This document shows positions 1 through 5,752 of a stretch of DNA of 5,752 nucleotides, in pieces (position 1 is the first letter of the stretch; each line of letters starts with the position of its first letter). The notes under the pieces are model-generated. The model was not told the origin of the DNA. It saw nothing but the letters and a program-made list of their open reading frames with translations, and made no database searches. Origin of the DNA: Fidelibacterota bacterium (GTDB lineage: Bacteria; Fidelibacterota; Marinisomatia; SCGC-AAA003-L08; D37C17); NCBI GenBank assembly GCA_002704685.1, contig PAHD01000017.1, positions 1 to 5,752 of the forward strand, given 5' to 3'. A program made the position numbers and the translations under genes.

Positions 1-1416
1 TCAAAAATATCTGAAATATTATTAAACAGTGAACATTATGAGATATTGAAAATAGCTGGTGAAGTAGGTGATTCTCTTAATGTTAATACGTATTTAGTAG
101 GAGGATACGTAAGAGATATTATTCTTGGCAATCATCTAAAGGATATAGATATAATGGTTGAAGATAAAGTATTTGAATACGCTAAAAAACTTTCAAAAAG
201 ATTAAAAGTAAATAAAACTGTTGAATTTGAAAAGTTTTTAACTGTCAAAATTCCATATAAAGAATGTGAAATTGAAGTTGCAAATGCCAGAAAAGAAACC
301 TATGATAAAGACTCAAGAAAACCAAAAACTGTTGAACTTACCACAATTGAGAATGATTTGATTAGAAGAGATTTTAAAATAAACTCTATCGCTTCATCAT
401 TAAATGATGAAAATTTTGGGCTACTAGTCGATCCTTTTAATGGTCTTGTTGATATTAACAATGGACTTATTGATACTCCCACAGATCCAGATACGACATT
501 TATCGATGATCCTTTAAGGATGCTTAGAGCAATTAGATTTGCAGCACAATTAGAATTTAAAATACATCCTAGAATTATGGATAGTATTAAACAGAATAAA
601 GAAAGAATAAAAATTATTTCTCAAGAAAGAGTAACAGATGAAATAATAAAAATTCTTAAAACAAACAAGCCAAGTATAGCTTTCTACTTTTTAAAAGAAC
701 TAGATTTTTTAAAATTAATTTTTCCTGAACTAGATGTTATGTCTGGTGTTGATATAATTAACAACATGGGTCATAAAGATGTGTTTATTCATACTCTTGA
801 AGTAGTAGATAACGCGGCTAAACTTACAAATAAAATGGAAATAAGATTTGCAGCACTTGTTCATGATATTGCTAAGCCCCCAACAAAAAGATTTGATAAG
901 AAAAAAGGCTGGACATTCCATGGTCATGAAGAAATTGGTAGAAGAATGCTTATAAAGGTTGCAAGGAGAATGAAACTTTCAAATGAACTAAGAGATTATC
1001 TAATGATTCTTACCAAGCTTCATTTACGACCAATAGCACTTGCTAAAAAAGAGATATCAGATAGTGCTGTTAGAAGAGTTATGTTTGAGGCTGGAGATTT
1101 TATTGATGATTTAATGATTCTTTGTAGAGCTGATATAACCACAAAAAATCCTCATAAAATAAAAAAGTATATGAATAATTTTGAACGGGTTGATATGTTA
1201 ATGAAAAATGTTAAGATGAAAGATGAAATGAAAGCATTTCAATCTCCTGTAAAAGGAAACGAAATCATGGAAACTTTTTCTTTATCTGAAGGTAAAATAG
1301 TGGGTAAAATCAAAAAAGCAATTGAAGATGCAATCTTAGATGAAAAAATACCTAATACTTATGATGATGCTCACGCATATATGATGAAAATAAAAGATCA
1401 GTTTATTAAGAATTAG
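1..1416 (+). CDS. cca: CCA tRNA nucleotidyltransferase with HD domain (5' partial)
   Basis: Class II nucleotidyltransferase that adds or repairs the 3' CCA end of tRNAs in the cytoplasm, using CTP and ATP. Numbering from the first codon in the window (TCA at base 1), the fold signature is GGYVRD at 34-39 with the metal-binding pair Asp48 and Asp50 (DID). ARKETY follows at about 96-101, then RRDF at 122-125 with Asn128, and DDPLRMLRAIRFA at 169-181, part of the nucleotide- and tRNA-binding region. A C-terminal HD domain shows His264, His288-Asp289 and the pair His307/His309. The whole C-terminal half follows the Bacteroidota form of the family as I remember it. The frame is open from base 1. 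A TTG at base 46 could be read as a start, but it would cut into the helix before GGYVRD, and the 15 codons before it read like the family N-terminus, so the true start is probably just left of the window. In-window length is 471 residues, near full size. A poly(A) polymerase is the alternative call; the HD domain and FCB context favour CCA addition. Confidence 0.93.
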   Translation, partial: SKISEILLNSEHYEILKIAGEVGDSLNVNTYLVGGYVRDIILGNHLKDIDIMVEDKVFEYAKKLSKRLKVNKTVEFEKFLTVKIPYKECEIEVANARKETYDKDSRKPKTVELTTIENDLIRRDFKINSIASSLNDENFGLLVDPFNGLVDINNGLIDTPTDPDTTFIDDPLRMLRAIRFAAQLEFKIHPRIMDSIKQNKERIKIISQERVTDEIIKILKTNKPSIAFYFLKELDFLKLIFPELDVMSGVDIINNMGHKDVFIHTLEVVDNAAKLTNKMEIRFAALVHDIAKPPTKRFDKKKGWTFHGHEEIGRRMLIKVARRMKLSNELRDYLMILTKLHLRPIALAKKEISDSAVRRVMFEAGDFIDDLMILCRADITTKNPHKIKKYMNNFERVDMLMKNVKMKDEMKAFQSPVKGNEIMETFSLSEGKIVGKIKKAIEDAILDEKIPNTYDDAHAYMMKIKDQFIKN

Positions 1417-3599
1417 TTTAAAATCATACCAACTAATAATACAATATCACTAACGTTAATCGTTCCATCCTGATTTATATCACCAAACTCTAATTGACAC
1501 TCATCTGGACTTAAAGTACCCAACACAATACCAACTGAAACTACAACATCAGACACATTAATTGCTTGGTCGGCGTTTACATCTCCTTCAGAAAAACCTG
1601 AACAGGCTGAACCCATTGTAATTTGAGTTATATAAGGAATTTTATTGTAACCTGTGACAGTTAATGTAACCTCGGTAAAATTTGATAAGTTTTGCTCAGC
1701 AACTATAACACAGGAACTTGAATTATTTAAATAACATGAACCTAAGTAATCACCGTTGAAGGATAGAGCTCCTACGATATGATCATTATTACCATTTACT
1801 GTAATTTCTAATGCTGGCTCTATTGCATCCATCGAATCATTATGGGTAACATTTAATGAACTAGGAGTGTTTGTTCTAACCTCAACACTCGGATCACCAA
1901 ATAAAGTCCAATGATCTGTTTCATCATCACCGCTTGAACCATACTCATCATTCATTTTAAGACATCCATTCCAAGATATACCACCAAAAGAATACTTTCT
2001 ATTATTAGCATAGCTTTCAACTAAAATATCTACCATTTCATCTTGCGCTTCCATTGGAGGTGCCCAAGATTGATAGACAGTTGACATAAATGTTGCAACA
2101 GCTCCAGTAGGATTAGAACCACTAGTTGCTCTAATAAATTGCTCTCCAAGACATGTGCCATCACCAAAATCTCCACTTTTACATCCAACTGTACATATAA
2201 AAGGTAATTCATTTGAATTTGTTAATTGATTAACGTCACCAGTATTAAAGCTTGATGTCACCCATACATCAGTATCACCATGTCCTGTGTAATGAATAAT
2301 TCCCAACCCATTATTAATGGAATTTCTAACCATTGAATCAGATGGATTTCCGTTTGAATCTTGTCCACCTTGAGATCCTTCATACATTTCTTCAACAGAG
2401 GTGTAGTAATAATCCATCAAATCATCTCTCATATTTTGAGCATGCTGCCAATCACCTTCTCCACCATCATGACCATTCCCTTGGCCCTCGTTTGATGCTA
2501 TCATTAAACCTCTTCGATACCAATTACCATTTATATCAGGATTTTTTTCATAATCAATAGTTCTTTGAACTGCAGTTAAAACATGAGATGGACTTTCTGC
2601 TGAAAATCTTCCCACAAATATTTCTGGATAGGAATCGTTTCCTGATAAATAACCATAGCATATATCACACTCTCCATCACTCCAACCAGAACCAACAGTG
2701 AATGTAGGTATTTGATTCTTATCACCAACTAAAAGCACATATACTAAATCATTATTATCATAAAAATTATCAATATAGTTTTTAATTGCATTTGCACTAT
2801 TCCCAGCTGTTGACTTGGGTATTATAGTAGTTTTAATACCTTTTTGATTTTTCCAATCTACAAAATCAGACATTTCATCACAAAAATCATCGTAACATAT
2901 GATAAGCATTTCACCTTCTTCTGATACAGGAGTGTACCTATAATCTAAATTAAAATTTAGGAATCGATTTGCATACATATAAGAATAATCTTTTATAGAT
3001 TTTTTTTCTGATGAAATGGATCGGTAAAATTGATTCTCAGTATTATTTCCATCAAAAGTAAGCTTTAGAGTTACTTTTGTATAAACATTCATGACTTTTG
3101 TTACAGGATTATACTGAAAAGGATTTAACTGCACAACCTGGCCTCTGTAATCACGTAAAATATAAGGATTTTTAGTCTGATATAGGCTTCCTGGGAAAAA
3201 CTCATTTTTTGTGTAAATATCTCCTTTTACATATGGCAAACTTTCTATATCAATATTTCTTTTAATATTCCCCTTGGAAGGAATAATATTCATACCTTCA
3301 TAACTATCATATTCACTAGATATCAGCTCAATAGATATAGATGAAAAATCAGGTATAATAAATGAACGATTAATATGAGGTAATTGAGGTTTATCTTTAT
3401 CGATAAATCTTGGCTCATCATCAAGGATGATTTCATTAAATACTTCATTTTTAAAGGGTACTAAATTTGATGAAAAATCTTCAATTTCATATTCAACTAT
3501 AACAAAATCTTGATTGTTCTCAACAATATTAATTTTTACCGCTGAAAACAAAAATGAAAAACATAAAACAAATAATACTTTAAAATCTTTACTATACAT
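1413..3599 (-). CDS. Gingipain-like C25 cysteine protease with C-terminal dockerin
   Basis: Secreted cysteine endopeptidase of family C25, 728 residues from the ATG at 3599. I chose this start over the in-frame ATG at 3623 because a GGAG lies 7 bases upstream and it gives a compact signal peptide (hydrophobic stretch about residues 7-20). Residues about 21-221 are the propeptide. At 221-225 an Arg followed by YTPV matches the activation junction of RgpB from Porphyromonas gingivalis as I recall it. The catalytic domain follows, with VDWKNQKGIKT, YVLLVGDKNQIP, GNDSYPEIFVGRF (about 320-332), Asp383 aligning with the S1-pocket Asp163 of RgpB, catalytic His440 in HYTGHG, catalytic Cys473 in VGCKSGDF, QSWAPPMEAQDEM (510-522) and TLFGDPSVEVR. 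An Ig-like domain spans about 578-665. A type I dockerin (670-728) with two calcium loops closes the protein. No T9SS sorting domain follows, which is unusual for a gingipain relative. Cleavage after Arg is inferred from Asp383 and the propeptide junction. The gene converges on cca, with stops overlapping by 4 bases. Confidence 0.93.
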   Translation of the reverse strand: MYSKDFKVLFVLCFSFLFSAVKINIVENNQDFVIVEYEIEDFSSNLVPFKNEVFNEIILDDEPRFIDKDKPQLPHINRSFIIPDFSSISIELISSEYDSYEGMNIIPSKGNIKRNIDIESLPYVKGDIYTKNEFFPGSLYQTKNPYILRDYRGQVVQLNPFQYNPVTKVMNVYTKVTLKLTFDGNNTENQFYRSISSEKKSIKDYSYMYANRFLNFNLDYRYTPVSEEGEMLIICYDDFCDEMSDFVDWKNQKGIKTTIIPKSTAGNSANAIKNYIDNFYDNNDLVYVLLVGDKNQIPTFTVGSGWSDGECDICYGYLSGNDSYPEIFVGRFSAESPSHVLTAVQRTIDYEKNPDINGNWYRRGLMIASNEGQGNGHDGGEGDWQHAQNMRDDLMDYYYTSVEEMYEGSQGGQDSNGNPSDSMVRNSINNGLGIIHYTGHGDTDVWVTSSFNTGDVNQLTNSNELPFICTVGCKSGDFGDGTCLGEQFIRATSGSNPTGAVATFMSTVYQSWAPPMEAQDEMVDILVESYANNRKYSFGGISWNGCLKMNDEYGSSGDDETDHWTLFGDPSVEVRTNTPSSLNVTHNDSMDAIEPALEITVNGNNDHIVGALSFNGDYLGSCYLNNSSSCVIVAEQNLSNFTEVTLTVTGYNKIPYITQITMGSACSGFSEGDVNADQAINVSDVVVSVGIVLGTLSPDECQLEFGDINQDGTINVSDIVLLVGMILN
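1416..1592 (-). repeat. Dockerin type I module, two repeats, at the protease C-terminus
   Basis: Two F-hand calcium-binding loops are visible. The first (bases 1542-1586) reads GDVNADQAINVSDVV and the second (1440-1484) GDINQDGTINVSDIV. Both have the D-x-N-x-D...D spacing: Asp673, Asn675, Asp677, Asp684 and Asp707, Asn709, Asp711, Asp718, numbered from the start at 3599. Each loop is followed by a hydrophobic helix (VVSVGIVLG; LLVGMIL). In known systems dockerins bind cohesins and need calcium to fold. The second helix ends at the stop codon, so nothing follows the dockerin. Confidence 0.9.
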
Positions 3600-3606
3600 A
3601 TACGTG

Positions 3607-3610
3607 CTCC
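3607..3610 (-). promoter_or_regulatory. Ribosome binding site that decides the protease start
   Basis: Minus-strand GGAG is followed by a 7-base spacer (CACGTAT) and then ATG at 3599. No purine-rich Shine-Dalgarno-like sequence stands at the proper distance before the alternative ATG at 3623, where the upstream bases are AAATAATT. This favours the 728-residue product over the 736-residue one. Confidence 0.7.
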
Positions 3611-3638
3611 AAAAACTATACATAATTATTTAAAAAAT

Positions 3639-3667
3639 CTTTTATGAATGTATTAAAGATGCATCAA
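3639..3667 (-). promoter_or_regulatory. Possible promoter of the protease gene
   Basis: On the minus strand TTGATG (3667-3662) and TAAAAG (3644-3639) are separated by 17 bases, each matching 4 of 6 sigma-70 consensus positions. A promoter is expected here because a terminator separates the protease gene from the gene upstream. In such AT-rich sequence the match is weak. Another candidate -10, TATAGT at 3620-3615, would place the RNA start just before the GGAG and exclude the ATG at 3623. FCB housekeeping promoters also differ from the E. coli consensus. Confidence 0.25.
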
Positions 3668-3700
3668 GTTAACCACCTTTAAATTATTTCAATGTGTAAC

Positions 3701-3731
3701 AAAAAAGGCCTCTTTTAAGAGGCCTTTTTTT
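3701..3731 (-). terminator. Intrinsic terminator, bidirectional in form
   Basis: A perfect inverted repeat with 14-base arms (3701-3714 and 3717-3730) has its GC-rich core GGCCTC at 3707-3712 and GAGGCC at 3719-3724 around a TTTTAA loop. The core is flanked by A and T tracts on both sides, so an RNA from either strand has a hairpin followed by a U run. On the minus strand it lies 22 bases after the surface-protein stop and is the natural terminator of that gene. It also insulates the protease gene from upstream transcription. Confidence 0.9.
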
Positions 3732-3753
3732 ACTATATAATTAAAATTATATT

Positions 3754-5752
3754 TTACTTAAGTAGCATTAGCTTTTGAGTTGAAACTTCATTAGCTGTTA
3801 CAGCTCTTACAAGGTAAACACCACTTGCAAGATGGCTAGCATTAAAGTTAACCATATATCCAGGAGTAGCCTCCAAATATCCATCAACTAATGTTGCAAC
3901 TTTTTGACCTAAGATATTGTATACATTTACCGATACAAATCCAGCCTCAGGGACAACTATATTTAACTGAGTTGAAGGATTAAATGGATTTGGTCCTGTT
4001 ACCTTAACCTCAAAACTTCCAACCTCTATAGCTTCTTCTACAGTAACATCACCTGATTGATTAACAACATGAATAGATTCAACAACAATTTCACCATCAA
4101 ATGTCGCGATATCAGTAATTGAATGTGAACCATCAGATACAAGTATTAATGTTGTTTCATTATTACTTGTTTTGTACTCAGAAACATAAGCATCGGAAAG
4201 CTCTATTTCAAATCCTAAATCATGAGATAAAGTAATTTGAACACCTTGAACAAAACCATCAGACTCTAATTTTAAAGATGTATCTGAAATCAATAATACT
4301 GACTCATTAGCATCATTAGCCGATAAAGTTCTTGCATTCAAGATTATATTTACAAGAGCAACAACATCACTAACATTAGTAAATCCATCTTCATTCATAT
4401 CTGCACATCCAGCATCAAGTCCTGAACCTAATATTGCATTAACAAGGAATACAATATCTGATATATTAACCAATCCATCTTGAGTAACATCACCAGCTAT
4501 TGGACACGCTGGAGCATCTAAACAAACAACGTTTGATAAACCAGATTCAAAAGCAGGTTCATTATCATAAGCACTCACAGCATAACAACCAATTGGGTTT
4601 GTTGCTATCTGATATGTAGTAGTAGTTGCTGAACCTTCCAATAACCATGTTGCATCTGCAGCTTGTCTATAAATATTGAATCCTACAGCAACTCTGTAAT
4701 CTTGCATATTAGGATTATCTCCAGACAATAGCCTGTATTGATGATGAGTTAAAATTCCATATCCTTCAGATGACCCCTCTACTTCAGGTTTATCTAAATT
4801 ATTCTCAACGCTTGTATGGTGCGATTGAGGTACTTTAAATCCTACTATTGAAGCAGCAAATGAGCAGTCTTGCGGACAATCATCTAGATCTGTATCACCA
4901 TCACAATCACTATCTATAGAGTCATCGTAGTAACAACAGTCATAATAACCAGTATTATAATAACAGTAGTGACTAGAACCAGAGGCATAACAATATTGAT
5001 TTGGAGCACAATCTGAATGAGAACCACATCCAGTATAAGTTCCATCAGCATAACAAGACCCAGTAGTACTTGAACCTTCTGGACAATCAATTACAGAACT
5101 AGATGAATCATAACATACCGGTCCACCCTGGTTAGGTGGTATTGTAAAGGTTTGATCTCCTATGGTTAATATCTGACCATCCCAACCATTGTTTGCAGAG
5201 TCATCAAGCTGTACATACCAACCTGCAGGTAAGCTAGTCAAGCATCCTTCATATGGTAAAGTAGTATAAGTAGACATACTCAGTAATGAAGTACCTGCAC
5301 TATCAAAAATAGTCCAAGATAACTGTGAATCATTGCCTCCATTATAATAAGAAACAGAACTTAACGTTACTTCCACTCCTGTACATGGTGGAACATAACA
5401 TTCTCCATCAACGTCAAAATCAGCTGAACCAGGATCTAGACAATCGCTACAATCACCACCATATATATCACAACTGTAAGTTTCATCTTCACAATCACCA
5501 GGACAACAATCGCCACCATCATATGCACAATTTACATTGTTTGTTACAGAATCACACCATCCATCTGCAATCCAATTTAAATTACTTGAAGGACAATTTT
5601 CAACCTCTTCATCACAGTTCTCGTCTGAAGTAGTCTCAGTTTCAGATCCAACAACTTCACCATCAACATAAAACTCTAACAAATATTCAGTACTTGGATC
5701 AAGACCAGTAACATATATTGGAGGTGTTACGTAATCTGTATCTTGATAATAA
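3754..5752 (-). CDS. Modular cysteine-rich surface protein with dockerin and T9SS sorting domain (5' partial)
   Basis: C-terminal 665 residues of a large exported protein of unknown function; the frame stays open to the right edge, so the N-terminus is missing. A TTG at 5682 is not a credible start, because the 23 codons before it read as the end of an FN3-like domain (YVTGLDPSTEYLLEF). Numbered from the first complete codon (5751): LNR/Notch-like module about 46-83; beta-rich domain about 123-213 ending in GWDGQILTIGDQTFTI; cysteine-rich stretch 213-296, including a calcium-loop-like segment DSDCDGDTDLDDCP at about 281-293; FN3-like domain about 349-413 (GFNIYR, CYAVSAYD); dockerin 420-471; cohesin-like beta domain about 478-580; T9SS type A sorting domain 586-665 (GPNPFNPS, VYNILGQKVATLVDG, ASGVYLVRA, KLMLLK). 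In-window Cys count is 29, of which 25 lie before residue 297 and none after 449. The sorting domain implies export across the outer membrane by T9SS and surface attachment or release. A role in adhesion or scaffolding is inferred only. A terminator follows 22 bases after the stop. Confidence 0.88.
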   Translation of the reverse strand, partial: YYQDTDYVTPPIYVTGLDPSTEYLLEFYVDGEVVGSETETTSDENCDEEVENCPSSNLNWIADGWCDSVTNNVNCAYDGGDCCPGDCEDETYSCDIYGGDCSDCLDPGSADFDVDGECYVPPCTGVEVTLSSVSYYNGGNDSQLSWTIFDSAGTSLLSMSTYTTLPYEGCLTSLPAGWYVQLDDSANNGWDGQILTIGDQTFTIPPNQGGPVCYDSSSSVIDCPEGSSTTGSCYADGTYTGCGSHSDCAPNQYCYASGSSHYCYYNTGYYDCCYYDDSIDSDCDGDTDLDDCPQDCSFAASIVGFKVPQSHHTSVENNLDKPEVEGSSEGYGILTHHQYRLLSGDNPNMQDYRVAVGFNIYRQAADATWLLEGSATTTTYQIATNPIGCYAVSAYDNEPAFESGLSNVVCLDAPACPIAGDVTQDGLVNISDIVFLVNAILGSGLDAGCADMNEDGFTNVSDVVALVNIILNARTLSANDANESVLLISDTSLKLESDGFVQGVQITLSHDLGFEIELSDAYVSEYKTSNNETTLILVSDGSHSITDIATFDGEIVVESIHVVNQSGDVTVEEAIEVGSFEVKVTGPNPFNPSTQLNIVVPEAGFVSVNVYNILGQKVATLVDGYLEATPGYMVNFNASHLASGVYLVRAVTANEVSTQKLMLLK
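3757..3996 (-). other. T9SS type A C-terminal sorting domain coding segment
   Basis: The last 80 residues of the surface protein start at GPNPFNPS, continue through a beta-rich stretch with VSVNVYNILGQKVATLVDG and ASGVYLVRA, and end QKLMLLK. This is the pattern of the T9SS type A sorting domain found across FCB bacteria. In studied members it directs passage through the T9SS outer-membrane translocon and is removed or used for surface anchoring. The segment contains no Cys. Confidence 0.9.
4339..4494 (-). repeat. Dockerin type I module, two repeats, inside the surface protein
   Basis: The two calcium loops are GDVTQDGLVNISDIV (bases 4450-4494) and ADMNEDGFTNVSDVV (4360-4404), each followed by a hydrophobic helix (FLVNAILG; ALVNIILN). 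The first loop has Thr where the second ligand is usually Asn; the other Asp ligands are kept. The module resembles the dockerin of the downstream protease in both protein and DNA. Here it is internal, lying between an FN3-like domain and the cohesin-like and T9SS tail. Confidence 0.9.
5503..5616 (-). other. LNR (Lin-12/Notch repeat)-like module coding segment
   Basis: The order of residues is Cys46, Cys53, then WIADGWCD (Cys66 and Asp67), Asn71-Asn72, Cys75, and YDGGDC (Asp78, Asp81, Cys82), numbered from the first in-window codon. This is the LNR pattern C..(W)I.DG.CD...N...C..DGGDC, a small disulphide-bonded calcium-binding module known from Notch receptors and also met in bacterial surface proteins. 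Five of the six usual Cys are placed; the one after CD..  appears absent. A degenerate second copy (CDIYGGDC) follows at about residues 94-101. Confidence 0.75.

Noticed and set aside
46..48. TTG at 46 as true start of the CCA enzyme
   Set aside because: The frame is open to base 1, the 15 upstream codons resemble the family N-terminus, and no Shine-Dalgarno-like sequence precedes it.
38..49. ATG at 38 as start of the first gene
   Set aside because: It is out of frame with the CCA enzyme and reaches a stop after three codons.
1412..1437. Inverted repeat ATTAGTT / AACTAAT as a terminator between the convergent genes
   Set aside because: The stem is 7 base pairs with a single G-C pair, the loop is 12 bases, and no T run follows; it is probably chance in AT-rich DNA.
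2333..2560. Open frames antisense to the protease and the surface protein (also 5325-5633 on the plus strand)
   Set aside because: They are His/Asn/Leu-rich shadows of the real genes with no recognisable domain and no ribosome binding site.
3537..3599. Lipoprotein signal (Cys13 in the protease signal peptide)
   Set aside because: The residue before Cys is Leu and the Cys lies inside the hydrophobic core, so it is not a lipobox.
5680..5682. TTG at 5682 as true start of the surface protein
   Set aside because: The preceding 23 codons are open and read as an FN3-like domain end; the protein plainly continues to the right, and no signal peptide follows this codon.
1413..5752. Cellulosome (dockerin-based cellulase complex)
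   Set aside because: No glycoside hydrolase or carbohydrate-binding module is visible. Dockerins in FCB genomes often occur outside cellulosomes, so only a general docking role is considered.
1..5752. tRNA, rRNA, CRISPR array or insertion sequence
   Set aside because: No cloverleaf-like segment, regular spaced repeats, transposase or terminal inverted repeats were seen on either strand.

Overview
The window is AT-rich bacterial DNA holding parts of three protein genes. I infer a member of the FCB superphylum (Bacteroidota/Chlorobiota/Marinimicrobia and relatives), with a marine 'Ca. Marinimicrobia' (SAR406)-like genome as the best guess. The reasons are a Bacteroidota-type CCA-adding enzyme, a gingipain-like C25 protease, dockerin repeats of the GDxNxDGxxNVSDIVxLVNxIL style, and a type IX secretion (T9SS) type A sorting domain ending in KLMLLK. 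The taxonomic call rests on remembered sequence style, not on a search.

Layout: (1) Bases 1-1416, plus strand: a CCA tRNA nucleotidyltransferase with an HD domain, missing only its extreme N-terminus at the left edge. (2) Bases 1413-3599, minus strand: a complete secreted cysteine protease of the gingipain family (C25), with signal peptide, propeptide, catalytic domain and Ig-like domain, then a dockerin where gingipains carry their T9SS sorting domain. Its stop codon overlaps the stop of the tRNA gene by 4 bases, tail to tail. (3) Bases 3600-3753: an intergenic gap with a strong, nearly symmetric intrinsic terminator and the presumed promoter region of the protease gene. (4) Bases 3754-5752, minus strand: the C-terminal 665 residues of a large cysteine-rich modular surface protein. 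It has a Notch/LNR-like module, a beta-rich domain, cysteine- and Asp-rich calcium-binding segments, an FN3-like domain, a dockerin, a cohesin-like beta domain and a T9SS sorting domain. Its N-terminus lies beyond the right edge.

The tRNA gene is housekeeping and unrelated to the other two. The two minus-strand genes both encode exported, dockerin-bearing proteins and are co-oriented, but the terminator between them argues for separate transcription. The most interesting point is that the protease keeps the gingipain catalytic His and Cys, the S1-pocket Asp and an Arg-Tyr propeptide junction, yet has lost the T9SS tail and ends in a dockerin. The neighbouring protein has both a T9SS tail and a possible cohesin-like domain. 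This suggests, without proving, non-covalent docking of a gingipain-like protease on a T9SS-exported scaffold.
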